Below, piece by piece: positions 38,506 to 46,941 of a stretch of DNA of 64,000 nt. The notes beneath the pieces are model-generated. The model saw nothing but the letters and a program-made list of their open reading frames with translations, searched no databases and had not been told where the DNA came from. A program made the translations under genes and the position numbers. Each line of letters opens with the position of its first letter. Position 1 is the first letter of the stretch. The DNA is from Haloparvum alkalitolerans (lineage in GTDB: Archaea; Halobacteriota; Halobacteria; Halobacteriales; Haloferacaceae): assembly GCF_050122995.1 (NCBI RefSeq), contig NZ_JBNLIA010000012.1:128447-192446 (forward strand). The letters run 5' to 3'.

Positions 38506-40380
38506 TCAGTCGTCCGCGGGCGCCGAGCCGACCCCCTCGCGCACGTTGGCGAGGTTGTCGTAGCCGATCTTGACCAGCGAGAGCGCCAGCCAGACCAGCA
38601 CGAAGCCGAGAACCGCCTGGACGCCCGAAGAGACCATCGCGGCGGTGCCGTCCGCGCCGCCTTGCAGGATGTTCGTGTAGATGTTCCGGTACAGGGCGAT
38701 GAACGTCAGCGCCGTGACGGTGATCGCCACCATCAGCGCCATCGGGACGCCGGTGCTAAGCAGCTGCTTGGACTCGTCCCAGTTGGCGAGCCAGATGGTC
38801 GCCGTCAGCAGCGCGAGCGCCGCCAGCAGCTGGTTGGCGCTACCGAACAGTCCCCACAGCGTCACCCACTCGCCGGAGATGACGAGCACGTAGGCGATGA
38901 CGCCCTGCAGCACGGGGTTGGTGTACCGGCCGCGGGCGAAGCCGCCGAAGTCGCCCGAGAGCCCGGTCGTCGTCTCGCCCGCCGGCGCGCCGACGATCTC
39001 CTCCATCATGTAGCGACCCAGCCGGACCGCCGTGTCGGTGGAGGTGAGCAGGAAGCTCACGAGCACGAGCGCCATGAACACGGCGCCGATCGTCTGCGGG
39101 ATGCCGAGGCTCGTGAGGATGATACCGCCGCCGGCAGCGAAGTTCGGCAGCGCGCCGCCGATACCGCCCGCGGTCGCGTCCGCGACGAAGCCGGCGACCG
39201 CCAGCGTCGACAGCGCCAGCGCCGCGAGCAGGCCCTCGCCGAGCATGCCGCCGTAGCCGATCAGGCGGGCGTCGGTCTCCTTGTTGAGCTGCTTCGAGGT
39301 CGTCCCCGAGGAGACCAGCGAGTGGAACCCGCTGACCGTCCCGCAGGCGATGGTGATGAACAGCAGGGGGAACAGCGGCCAGACCCCGGCCGCCTCGGTC
39401 CCCCAGAAGCCCTCGAACGCGCCGATCGACGAGTCGATGACGAGCGGCTGCGCCGGCGTCGTGATCAGCGTGCCGACGATGATCGCGAGGATCCCCCCGC
39501 CCACGCCGGAGTACAGCAGGAACGAGGAGAGGTAGTCACGCGGCTGGAGCAGCACCCACACCGGGAGCGCGCTCGCGACCCCGCCGTAGACGATGATCAG
39601 CGGGAGCCAGGCCGCGACGTTCGGCGTCAGGATCGCGTCCGCGGAGACGGTCGCACCGGGGATCCAGCCGCCGGCCCCGAGACCGATCAGCTCCGCGAGG
39701 ACGAGCGTCCCCTCGGGGTACGCGCCGGCCTCGACGGCCGGGAACAGCGCGAACGGGTACTGGATGCCGACCCAGACGGACGCGAACACGCCGGCGACGA
39801 ACAGCGCGGTCCCCGGGAGGAACGGTCCGTTGAGCTGGTACAGGTAGACGCCGAACAGCAGCGCCAGCGCCACGTACAGGAACGAGGTGGTCGTCACCTG
39901 CGGGAACGCGTTGAACACGATCCCCACCACGAGCGCGAACACCGCCACGACGAGGATGATCGTGAGGAACGCGAACCACAACAGGAGGTTCTTCCCCCGC
40001 TCGCCGACGTACTCGCCGACGATGTAGCCGATACTCTTCCCCTCGTGGCGGATCGACCCGCTGAGGGAGACGAAGTCGTGGACCGACCCGATCAGCGGGT
40101 TGCCGATGGCGATCCACGCCAGCGCGGGCACCCAGCCCCAGATGGCGCCGGCCGTGATCGGTCCGACGATGGGCGCGCCGCCCGCGATGCTCGAATAGTG
40201 ATGCCCCAGTAGCACCGGCTTCTTGGCCGGTACGTACTCCTGCCCGTCCTCGTACTTGTGTGCCGGCGTCTCGTTGGCGTCGTCGAGTTCGACGAACCGG
40301 GAGAGGTACTTCGAGTACCCCAGATAACCCACGGTGAACGTTACCAGCACGGCAAGCACGATCCAGATTACTTGCGTCAT
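38506..40380 (-). CDS. cstA: Carbon starvation protein CstA (peptide/pyruvate transporter)
   Basis: 624-aa integral membrane protein with about 16 helices. The CstA pattern is clear: HHYSSIAGGAPIVGPITAGA (about 60-80), GNPLIGSVHDFVSLSGSIR and SGFHSLVSSGTTSKQL. Members import peptides or pyruvate; the haloarchaeal substrate is not known. It stands alone, with a likely TATA region in the AT-rich bases 40390-40440. Confidence 0.92.
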   Translation of the reverse strand: MTQVIWIVLAVLVTFTVGYLGYSKYLSRFVELDDANETPAHKYEDGQEYVPAKKPVLLGHHYSSIAGGAPIVGPITAGAIWGWVPALAWIAIGNPLIGSVHDFVSLSGSIRHEGKSIGYIVGEYVGERGKNLLLWFAFLTIILVVAVFALVVGIVFNAFPQVTTTSFLYVALALLFGVYLYQLNGPFLPGTALFVAGVFASVWVGIQYPFALFPAVEAGAYPEGTLVLAELIGLGAGGWIPGATVSADAILTPNVAAWLPLIIVYGGVASALPVWVLLQPRDYLSSFLLYSGVGGGILAIIVGTLITTPAQPLVIDSSIGAFEGFWGTEAAGVWPLFPLLFITIACGTVSGFHSLVSSGTTSKQLNKETDARLIGYGGMLGEGLLAALALSTLAVAGFVADATAGGIGGALPNFAAGGGIILTSLGIPQTIGAVFMALVLVSFLLTSTDTAVRLGRYMMEEIVGAPAGETTTGLSGDFGGFARGRYTNPVLQGVIAYVLVISGEWVTLWGLFGSANQLLAALALLTATIWLANWDESKQLLSTGVPMALMVAITVTALTFIALYRNIYTNILQGGADGTAAMVSSGVQAVLGFVLVWLALSLVKIGYDNLANVREGVGSAPADD

Positions 40381-40486
40381 TGTTACCCTACCTCACGCTA
40401 AACCATGAGGAAATGGGGACTTAAGTATTGCCACCCAAACCCGGCGAGAAAAGCCGCCGCTGGTGCCGGTTTCACCGGCCTCGGTC

Positions 40487-41476
40487 TCACTCGGCCGCGG
40501 GGTCGACCGCGGTGGGCGGCTCCGCGGCCGTCTCCACGTCGAGTTCCGCGGCCACGTCCGCGAGCAGGTCCCCCTTCACCTCGCTGGTTCTGGTCTCGAT
40601 CTCCGCGACCAGCGGCGGCGCAAACTCCTCGCGCACGCGGGCGATGCGCTCGCGGTCGGTCGCGACGCGGTCCCGGAGGTAGCGGGCGCCGCGGCCCTCC
40701 TCGTCGGGGTCCGGCTCGGGTGTGAGCTTGTTCGCCACCAGCCCGCGGACCGCGAGGTCGCGCTCGCTCATCCCGTCGATGGCGCGGGCGGTCTCGTTGA
40801 GCGAGAGCTGGTCGGGGTTCAACACGAGGAAGAAGGCGGCGTCCTCCCGGAGCGCGGCGCCGGCGAACTCGAAGAACTCCTTCCGCTCCTGGAGCCGGGC
40901 CAGCACCGGGTCGCCGTCCATCACGCGCCGGGGCTCGCGGTTGCCGATGGCGGCCTTCTCGAAGAGGTCGATGCTCCGCCGGCGCTTGTGGGCCAGCCGC
41001 TCGATCCAGTCCTCCAGGAACTCCGGGAGCCCGAGCAGGCGGAGCGTCGAACCGGTCGGGGCGGTGTCGAAGACCACGCGGTCGTACGGCTCGGAGGCGC
41101 GCATCACCTCGACGAACCGGTCGAACAGCGCCGACTCGTAAGCGCCCGGCGTCTGGTGGGCCATCTCCAGTTGCCGGTCGATCTCCGAGACCATCGCCGG
41201 GGAGACCTGGTCGGAGAGGCGCTGCCTGATGTCGTCGAGGTGGGCCGCCACCTCGTCGTCGGGGTCGATCTCCATCGCGTGGAGTCCGTCGACCCCCTCG
41301 ACGGGCGTCGGCTCGTCGCCGAAGCGCTGGTCGAACACGTCCGAGGTGGAGTGGGCGGGGTCCGTGGAGACGACGAGCGTCTCCAGCCCCGCGTCGGCGC
41401 ATTTCTGTGCGTACGCACAGGAGACGGTGGTCTTGCCGACCCCGCCCTTGCCGCCGAAGAAGACGAACGGCTCCAT
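40487..41476 (-). CDS. ArsA/Get3-family ATPase
   Basis: 329-aa soluble ATPase with the deviant Walker A GGKGGVGKTT (8-17), switch I DPAHSTSDVF (about 41-50) and switch II DTAPTGSTLRLL. Single-domain ArsA proteins in archaea resemble Get3/TRC40, which deliver tail-anchored membrane proteins; no arsenite operon genes are nearby and no obvious Cys triad is seen, so targeting is more likely than arsenite export. The start shares one base with the stop of the upstream gene (TGATG). Confidence 0.87.
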   Translation of the reverse strand: MEPFVFFGGKGGVGKTTVSCAYAQKCADAGLETLVVSTDPAHSTSDVFDQRFGDEPTPVEGVDGLHAMEIDPDDEVAAHLDDIRQRLSDQVSPAMVSEIDRQLEMAHQTPGAYESALFDRFVEVMRASEPYDRVVFDTAPTGSTLRLLGLPEFLEDWIERLAHKRRRSIDLFEKAAIGNREPRRVMDGDPVLARLQERKEFFEFAGAALREDAAFFLVLNPDQLSLNETARAIDGMSERDLAVRGLVANKLTPEPDPDEEGRGARYLRDRVATDRERIARVREEFAPPLVAEIETRTSEVKGDLLADVAAELDVETAAEPPTAVDPAAE

Positions 41477-41772
41477 CAGAAGTGGTACTGCTGGCCCTTG
41501 CGTTCGATCAGCGTGTCGCGGTCCCACAGTCGGCGCTCCCACGCCTCGAACTCGTCTTCGAGGTACGGAAGCAGTTCGGCCGTGTAGTAGGAGACCGGCG
41601 AGGGGATCCCGAAGGCGTCCGGGAAGCACGCCAGCAGGAACGAATCCTCGAGGTCCTCGGCCTCCTTCTCGATCTTCTCGTAGGCCGGGTGGCTGATCAT
41701 CCCGTGGTAGAGCCCGCGGGCCCACTCGTCGAGGGTCGCGAGGAACCGGTCGATGCGCTCGGCCAGCGTCAT
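41476..41772 (-). CDS. Small conserved protein coupled to the ArsA-like ATPase
   Basis: 98-aa soluble helical protein (LAERIDRFLATLDEWARGLY, DAFGIPSPVSYYTAELLPYL) of no recognised family. Its stop overlaps the ATPase start, so the two are translationally coupled and a physical or functional link is likely. Confidence 0.65.
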   Translation of the reverse strand: MTLAERIDRFLATLDEWARGLYHGMISHPAYEKIEKEAEDLEDSFLLACFPDAFGIPSPVSYYTAELLPYLEDEFEAWERRLWDRDTLIERKGQQYHF

Positions 41773-41876
41773 GGATTCACACGTAGCGGTCGCCGCGGTA
41801 AAAGCTGTCGCGGCTCGGTGCTCGAGACGCCCGCCCGGACCGCGGCTTCAAGGTCGTTCCCCTCCACCGCGTGGGT

Positions 41877-43160
41877 ATGAGCGACGCGATCCCGGTGACG
41901 ATCCTCTCGGGGAGTCTGGGGGCGGGCAAGACCACCCTGCTGAACCACCTGCTGCGGCACGCCGGCGACCGCGACGTGGCCGTCCTCGTCAACGACATGG
42001 GGGACGTGAACGTCGACGCCGACCTCGTCGCGGAGGGCTCGGACCTCGACGTGGAGGGCGGCGTCGCGGAGCTGTCGAACGGCTGCATCTGCTGTGAGCT
42101 ACAGGACGACCTCGAGACGGCCGTGGTCCGGCTCGCCCGGAATCGCGAGTTCGACCACCTGGTCGTGGAGTCGTCGGGCATCTCCGAACCCGCGCCCGTC
42201 GCGCGGCTGTTCACCACCGAGTCGCGCGTCGCCGCGCTGTACGACGTGAACGCGCTCGTGACGGTCGTGGACGCCCGGCAGTTCCGCGACGCGTTCGCGG
42301 GCGAGGGGACCCCGGAGCGCCGCGCGGACCCGGACGCCGACGAGCGCCCCCTCTCCGACCTCCTCGTGGAGCAGGTCGAGGTGTCGAACGTCGTCCTGCT
42401 CAACAAGGCCGACCTCTGTACCGACGCGGAGCTCGCGGAGGCCGAGGAGCTAATCGCGGCGCTCCAGCCGGACGCGGAGACCATCCGCACGGAGTTCTCC
42501 GCGGTCGACCCCGCCCGCCTGCTGGACGTCGACCGCTTCGACCCGGACGAGGTCGGCGACCTGCCGGGCTGGAAGCGCGCGCTCGCGGACGCCGAGGGCC
42601 ACGGAGGACACGGCGAGGGGGGGCACGGCGGGGACGGGAACGACGAGGGCGACCACGCCCACGACGGCCACGACGGCCACGCCCACCGCCACCCGGACGA
42701 GGTGTACGGCGTCACCTCGTTCACCTACCGGCGGCGGCGCCCCTTCCATCCCGGCCGGATCGCCGACCTCCTGCGTGACCTCCCGGAGAGCGTCGTCCGG
42801 TCGAAGGGGACGCTGTGGGTCGCGGGCAACGAACACCGGCAGGTCGTCGGGCAGGCCGGCCCCTCGGTTCGCGTGGAGGCGCCCGGGCCGTGGATCGCCA
42901 GCCTCCCCGAGATCGACCGGGAGCTCTACCGGTCGAACCGGCCGGACCTGGAGTGGCACGACGAGCACGGCGACCGGCTGACTGAGTACGTCGTCATCGG
43001 CACGGGAATGGACCGCGAGGCGGTGACCGAGGCGCTGGACGACTGTCTGGTCACCGACGAGGAGTGGGCGAGACTGGAGGGCGGGGGGTCCCTCGACGCC
43101 GCCGACCCCTTCCCCGACGAGCCGGGCGCGGAGGTCGCGCTCCGCGAGCCGGGAGCCTGA
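41877..43160 (+). CDS. CobW/COG0523 family GTPase metallochaperone
   Basis: 427-aa G3E GTPase. Walker A is SGSLGAGKTTL (11-21), the metal motif is Cys70-Ile-Cys72-Cys73 in SNGCICCELQDD, and the G4-like NKAD is present. Between the GTPase and the C-terminal CobW domain is a His/Asp/Gly-rich stretch (about 240-265, repeated HGG, HDGH and HAHRH) expected to bind Zn, Ni or Co. The client protein cannot be told. ATG 41877 is preferred to GTG 41871. Confidence 0.88.
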   Translation: MSDAIPVTILSGSLGAGKTTLLNHLLRHAGDRDVAVLVNDMGDVNVDADLVAEGSDLDVEGGVAELSNGCICCELQDDLETAVVRLARNREFDHLVVESSGISEPAPVARLFTTESRVAALYDVNALVTVVDARQFRDAFAGEGTPERRADPDADERPLSDLLVEQVEVSNVVLLNKADLCTDAELAEAEELIAALQPDAETIRTEFSAVDPARLLDVDRFDPDEVGDLPGWKRALADAEGHGGHGEGGHGGDGNDEGDHAHDGHDGHAHRHPDEVYGVTSFTYRRRRPFHPGRIADLLRDLPESVVRSKGTLWVAGNEHRQVVGQAGPSVRVEAPGPWIASLPEIDRELYRSNRPDLEWHDEHGDRLTEYVVIGTGMDREAVTEALDDCLVTDEEWARLEGGGSLDAADPFPDEPGAEVALREPGA

Positions 43161-43262
43161 CCGTTCGCTCGGAAGCCGGCGCAGTCACGCGTCCGGACGC
43201 GGCGGTCGCGGACCGGAGCTGTCTCGGCGCTGTGCGACCGCGTATCTGAGGACCGACTGCGG

Positions 43263-43316
43263 AGTAGAGAGGGCCCGCTGGGGCTTTCCGACCGTCGCGT
43301 TCCGAGCAACAGGAGC
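43263..43316 (+). repeat. Relic of family 1 module A
   Basis: Reverse-orientation fragment with GCTGGGGCTTTC and, 11 bases on, CCGAGCA-x-CAGGA, matching the complement of module A in the full copies. No other modules are convincing. It lies about 100 bases after the cobW-family stop, in the same sense relation to a gene as the full copies. Confidence 0.6.
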
Positions 43317-43373
43317 GACGCGTCGACCCCTCGGTTGAGAAACCCTCATACGCGCGAGCCCCCACCGACCGGT

Positions 43374-44909
43374 ATGGACAGACGGCGCTTCCTCCGGACC
43401 GGCGCGCTGGGCGTCGCCGGAGTGGCGTTGGGCGGCGCGGCGGCCGGCGGGTTCGGGGACACGGCGGCCGCGGCGACCGCGAGCGAGCAGGAGTCGACCG
43501 CCTACGCCCCGATCGGGCGGCTCGACCTCGACGCCGCTTACGAGGCGGTCGTCGCCGAGGACGGGGCGACCGCCTTCGTCGCCACGGGCGACGGGTTCGT
43601 CGTCGTCGACCTCTCCGATCCCGCCGATCCCCGGCCGGTCGCCGAGCGAGGGAACCTGCTCGCCGACCGCGAGAACGGCCCGCTGACGCGGGTCTGGGAC
43701 CTCTCGGTCGACGGGAGCGACCTGCTGGTCGCCGGCCCCGCGAACCCGAACCGGAGCGTGAACGCCGCCGTGCGCTTCGACGTCTCCGACCCCGCCGACC
43801 CGGAACAAGTCGCCGTCGCCGAAGTGGGGTTCCCGGTCCACAACTGCGCGCTCGCGGACGGGGTCGGCTACCTCACCGGCAACGACCGCGACCGGAACCC
43901 CCTCGTCGTCGTCGATCTGAGGGAGGATCCGGGGGAGAACGGGAGCGCGACGGCCGGCGAGGAACTCGCGCGCTGGTCGGTTATCGACGCCGACCCCGCG
44001 TGGGACGACGTGCGACAGACCCTCCGCGTGGTCCACGACGTGAGCGTGACCGACGGCGTGGCGACGCTGGCCTACTGGGACGCCGGCACGCACCTGCTCG
44101 ACGTCTCGGACCCCGCGGATCCGGCCTATCTCGGCGGCGTGACGCCGCACGAACCGGGAGAACTGGCCGCGCTGTCGGCCCACGGGGTCACCGTCGAGAA
44201 CTCGGCGCTCCCGGGCAACCACCACTATGCGGAGACGGACGAGGCCGGCGACCTGCTGGCCGTCAACGCCGAGGCGTGGGCGGTCGAGACCGGCGACGGA
44301 CTGCGGGGCGGCCCCGGCGGCGTCCACCTCTACGACCGCTCGGACCCGGGCGACCTCACTCGACTCGCGACGGTAGAGCCCCTCGAAAGCCCCGACCCCA
44401 CGGGCTCGGGCGTCTGGACCACGGCGCACAACTTCGAGCTCCGGGACGACCGCCTCTACACCGCGTGGTACGAGGGCGGCGTGACGCTCCACGACGTCTC
44501 CGACCCCGCGGCTCCCGCGGAGTTGGCGCGGTGGCGCGACCCCGCCCACGCCAGTTTCTGGACCGCGCGCGTCGGCGTCCCCGGCGAGTTCTTCGTCGCC
44601 CCGAGCACGAGCCACCGGCCCGCGCAGGCCGCCCTCTACACCTTCCCCGACCGCGCCGGCGAGCAGGCCGACCCGCCCGCGCTGCGCGACGCCCTCCCGG
44701 ACGCGTCGACCGAGACCCCCGCGGCCGCACGGACGCCCGCGGACGCGACCGAAACGCCGCCCCCCGAGACGACCGCGACCGACGGCGCCGCCACGACGGA
44801 CGGCGAGGCTCCCGGGTTCGGGGTCGCGACCGCTGTCGGCACCGTCGCGGGCGTGGCGGGGGGACTGCGCGTCCTCAGGCGGGTCCACGACGACGGACGT
44901 GCGGAATAG
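43374..44909 (+). CDS. Surface LVIVD beta-propeller protein with PGF-CTERM
   Basis: 511-aa exported protein. N-terminus: Tat signal MDRRRFLRTGALGVAGVAL with twin arginines. The middle has LVIVD-type propeller units (VVVDLSDPADPRPV, LLDVSDPADPAYLGG, TLHDVSDPAAPAEL). Then a Thr/Pro/Ala-rich stalk (about 445-478) and an archaeosortase signal: PGF at 480-482, a hydrophobic span, then an Arg cluster. ArtA-type processing would remove this end and attach lipid. Many NHH/His residues could bind metals; substrate unknown. Confidence 0.85.
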   Translation: MDRRRFLRTGALGVAGVALGGAAAGGFGDTAAAATASEQESTAYAPIGRLDLDAAYEAVVAEDGATAFVATGDGFVVVDLSDPADPRPVAERGNLLADRENGPLTRVWDLSVDGSDLLVAGPANPNRSVNAAVRFDVSDPADPEQVAVAEVGFPVHNCALADGVGYLTGNDRDRNPLVVVDLREDPGENGSATAGEELARWSVIDADPAWDDVRQTLRVVHDVSVTDGVATLAYWDAGTHLLDVSDPADPAYLGGVTPHEPGELAALSAHGVTVENSALPGNHHYAETDEAGDLLAVNAEAWAVETGDGLRGGPGGVHLYDRSDPGDLTRLATVEPLESPDPTGSGVWTTAHNFELRDDRLYTAWYEGGVTLHDVSDPAAPAELARWRDPAHASFWTARVGVPGEFFVAPSTSHRPAQAALYTFPDRAGEQADPPALRDALPDASTETPAAARTPADATETPPPETTATDGAATTDGEAPGFGVATAVGTVAGVAGGLRVLRRVHDDGRAE

Positions 44910-44985
44910 TGACACAGTTGCTTGCAAGGAACGGCCGGCCGCCCGAACCGCAAGCTTCCAAAGGCCCCGGCGCCAACTACGGGCA

Positions 44986-45312
44986 ATGAGCGACGAGAGC
45001 CTGGCGGACCGGGTGGAGCAGTGGATGGTCGGCCAGATGCCGATCATCCAGATGCACGGCGGGACGAGCGTCGTGCGCGAGGCCGACGCGGAGACCGGCG
45101 AGGTCGTCGTCGAACTCGGCGGCACCTGCTCCGGCTGCGGCATCTCCAACGTCACCGCCGAGAACATCCGCCGCGACCTCATCATGGACTTCGACGAGGT
45201 GACCGAGGTCCACGTGAAGGTCCCCTCCTCGGGCGACCAGGGCGCCGCCACCGTCGAGGGCGGCCGCGGCGGCGACCTCCAGCACGAAACCGAGAGCGCG
45301 GAGCACTTTTAG
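44986..45312 (+). CDS. NifU C-terminal-domain protein (Fe-S scaffold), copy 1
   Basis: 108-aa NifU-like protein with CSGC (Cys48, Cys51) in ELGGTCSGCGISN, which can hold or transfer an Fe-S cluster. The frame is open upstream, but MSDESLADRV at 44986 is the likely start. A second paralogue is at 62,954. The family 2 tandem elements start 17 bases after its stop. Confidence 0.88.
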   Translation: MSDESLADRVEQWMVGQMPIIQMHGGTSVVREADAETGEVVVELGGTCSGCGISNVTAENIRRDLIMDFDEVTEVHVKVPSSGDQGAATVEGGRGGDLQHETESAEHF

Positions 45313-45329
45313 AACCGACCGTTTTCCCG

Positions 45330-45458
45330 CCGACCTTTTTCTGCGTTGGGTTCGCGCGGCGCACAGCGCCGCGCTCACCCGTCCTTGAAAAATGTCGATC
45401 AAAAAGGGGCCGCGGTCGGCGCTGCGGGCGCTGCGCACCCTCGCGCCGCCGCGGTACC
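45330..45458 (+). repeat. Family 2 structured 3' element, copy 2
   Basis: Directly 3' of the NifU-like gene. P1 is CCGAC/GTTGG with one G-U pair (45330-45349), P2 is GCGCGGCGC/GCGCCGCGC with a three-base loop (45354-45374), and P3 runs from 45410 to 45454 with one mismatch in the inner stem. Confidence 0.8.
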
Positions 45459-45481
45459 ACAACCCCCGACAGAAACCGCAA

Positions 45482-45613
45482 CCCGACCTTTTTCTGCGGT
45501 CGGGTCGCGGCGGCGCAGGGCGCCGCCTTGACCGCTCCCTTGAAAAATGTCGATCAAAAAGGGGCCGCGGTCGGCGCTGCGGGCGCTGCGCACCCTCGCG
45601 CCGCCGCGGTACC
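45482..45613 (+). repeat. Family 2 structured 3' element, copy 3
   Basis: Tandem to copy 2, 23 bases on. P1 is extended to CCCGAC/GTCGGG (45482-45504). P2 is GGCGGCGC/GCGCCGCC (45509-45527), a different outer stem sequence that still pairs. P3 is 45565-45609 with the same mismatch as copy 2. Confidence 0.8.
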
Positions 45614-45639
45614 ACAACCCCCGACAGAACCGGCACCAC

Positions 45640-45800
45640 ACAGCCACAGCACCGCACCGCATCGACACCGCACCACCACAGCACCGCCACAGCACCGCAC
45701 CGCATCGACACCGCACCACCACAGCACCGCCACAGCACCGCACCGCATCGACACCGCACCACCACAGCACCGCCACAGCACCGCCACCGCACCGCGACCG
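45640..45800 (+). repeat. 43-bp tandem repeat linked to family 2 copy 3
   Basis: Three units of a 43-base CAGCACCGCACCGCATCGAC... repeat with a shared CACCGC core, directly after P3 of copy 3. The following 70 bases carry an AT-rich TATA-like stretch (ACATAATTAAGACG) for the next gene. Confidence 0.75.
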
Positions 45801-45870
45801 CGGACGGCAGAGATTGTGTGTCGCGGTACCGTGACACATAATTAAGACGATCCGGCACGTATTGCCGCGT

Positions 45871-46167
45871 ATGGCCTCCGAAGAACCCGTATTCGCGGAC
45901 GTGACCATCGGACAGAGCGTCTACGACGACGAGGGGAACGAACTCGGATCGGTGCGCGGGGTCGACGACGACGGCTTCTACGTCCGGTCCCCGGACAGCG
46001 GCGAGGCGCTGTCGCTCACGCAGGCGCGGGACGTGTTCGGCACCGCCTACGTGATGTGGCGGTGCTGGGAATGCGGCGAGATGGGCGAGATCGGCGACCA
46101 GCTCCCGGCGAACTGCCCGAACTGCGACGCGCCGCGAGAGGAGCTCTACTACTGGGCCGAGGACTGA
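45871..46167 (+). CDS. Rubredoxin-like zinc-ribbon protein (DUF7130-like)
   Basis: 98-aa protein. The C-terminal half is a rubrerythrin/rubredoxin-like ribbon: CWECGEMG and NCPNCDAPREELYYW. The N-terminal half is a small PRC-barrel-like beta part (VTIGQSVYDDEGNELGSVRG). Start at 45871 is supported by ATTAAGA about 28 bases upstream. I recall the family as DUF7130 with moderate confidence. Confidence 0.72.
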   Translation: MASEEPVFADVTIGQSVYDDEGNELGSVRGVDDDGFYVRSPDSGEALSLTQARDVFGTAYVMWRCWECGEMGEIGDQLPANCPNCDAPREELYYWAED

Positions 46168-46262
46168 CCCGGCGCGCTTCTGACCCCGTCGGTCAGTGCG
46201 TGACAACCCCTCACAGGTTCCGAGAGCCGGCTCTAGCGGCGCGAGAGGAGCGCTTTCGAAGG

Positions 46263-46268
46263 CTTTAT
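46263..46268 (+). promoter_or_regulatory. TATA box of rpl10e
   Basis: CTTTAT with flanking T's, 34-39 bases before the L10e start at 46302; usual archaeal promoter spacing for a nearly leaderless mRNA. Confidence 0.6.
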
Positions 46269-46301
46269 TCGCGGCGCGGAGGTGATATCCGACAAGTAAC
46301 C

Positions 46302-46832
46302 ATGTCAGACAAGCCCGCCTCCATGTACCGGAAGATCGACAAGCCGTCGTACACGCGCCGTGAGTACATCACGGGCATTCCGGGCTCGAAGATCGCACAG
46401 CACAACATGGGCGACCTCTCCACGGACCCGGACGACTACCCCGTCGAGATCAGCCTGCGCGTCGAGGAGACGCTCCAGATCCGCCACGGCTCGCTCGAGA
46501 GCGCGCGCCTGTCGGCCAACCGGCACCTGCTGAAGGAACTCGGCGAGGGCAACTACAAGATGGTCCTCCGCAAGTTCCCCCACCAGGTCATCCGCGAGAA
46601 CAAGCAGGCGACCGGCGCGGGCGCGGACCGCGTCTCCGACGGCATGCGACAGGCGTTCGGCAAGCCGGTCGGCACCGCCGCCCGCATCCAGAAGGACGAG
46701 GCCGTCTTCACGGCCTACTGTACGCCCGAGCAGGCCCCCGTCGTGAAGGAGGCCTTCCGCCGCGCGTACAACAAGATGTCGCCGCCGTGCCGGATCACGG
46801 TCGAGCGCGGCGAGAAGCTGCTGATCTCGTAA
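46302..46832 (+). CDS. rpl10e: Ribosomal protein L10e (uL16)
   Basis: 176-aa large-subunit protein of the L10e/L16 family, near the A site and 5S rRNA. Typical: MYRKIDKPSYTRREYITGIP, ISLRVEETLQIRHGSLESAR and the conserved RAYNKMSPPCRITVERG end. The start at 46302 matches the family and the TATA box upstream. Confidence 0.96.
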   Translation: MSDKPASMYRKIDKPSYTRREYITGIPGSKIAQHNMGDLSTDPDDYPVEISLRVEETLQIRHGSLESARLSANRHLLKELGEGNYKMVLRKFPHQVIRENKQATGAGADRVSDGMRQAFGKPVGTAARIQKDEAVFTAYCTPEQAPVVKEAFRRAYNKMSPPCRITVERGEKLLIS

Positions 46833-46941
46833 GCGACTCCCGTTCTCCCGGTTTTTCCGACGGTTCCAGCGACCGCGTTTCTTCCCCCCCCGGCGTCCTC
46901 GTCGGGAAGTGCTTATCAGTCGCGGCGCGGTGCGTACCGGT

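Noticed and set aside
40487..41476. Arsenite efflux operon
   Set aside because: No arsB, arsR or arsD nearby and the arsenite-binding cysteines are not evident, so a Get3-type role is more likely.
45640..45800. Short protein frames such as MSIKKGPRSALRALRAL repeated near family 2 elements
   Set aside because: They start inside the structured element, have no promoter or ribosome site, and downstream run into unrelated minisatellites with non-triplet periods.
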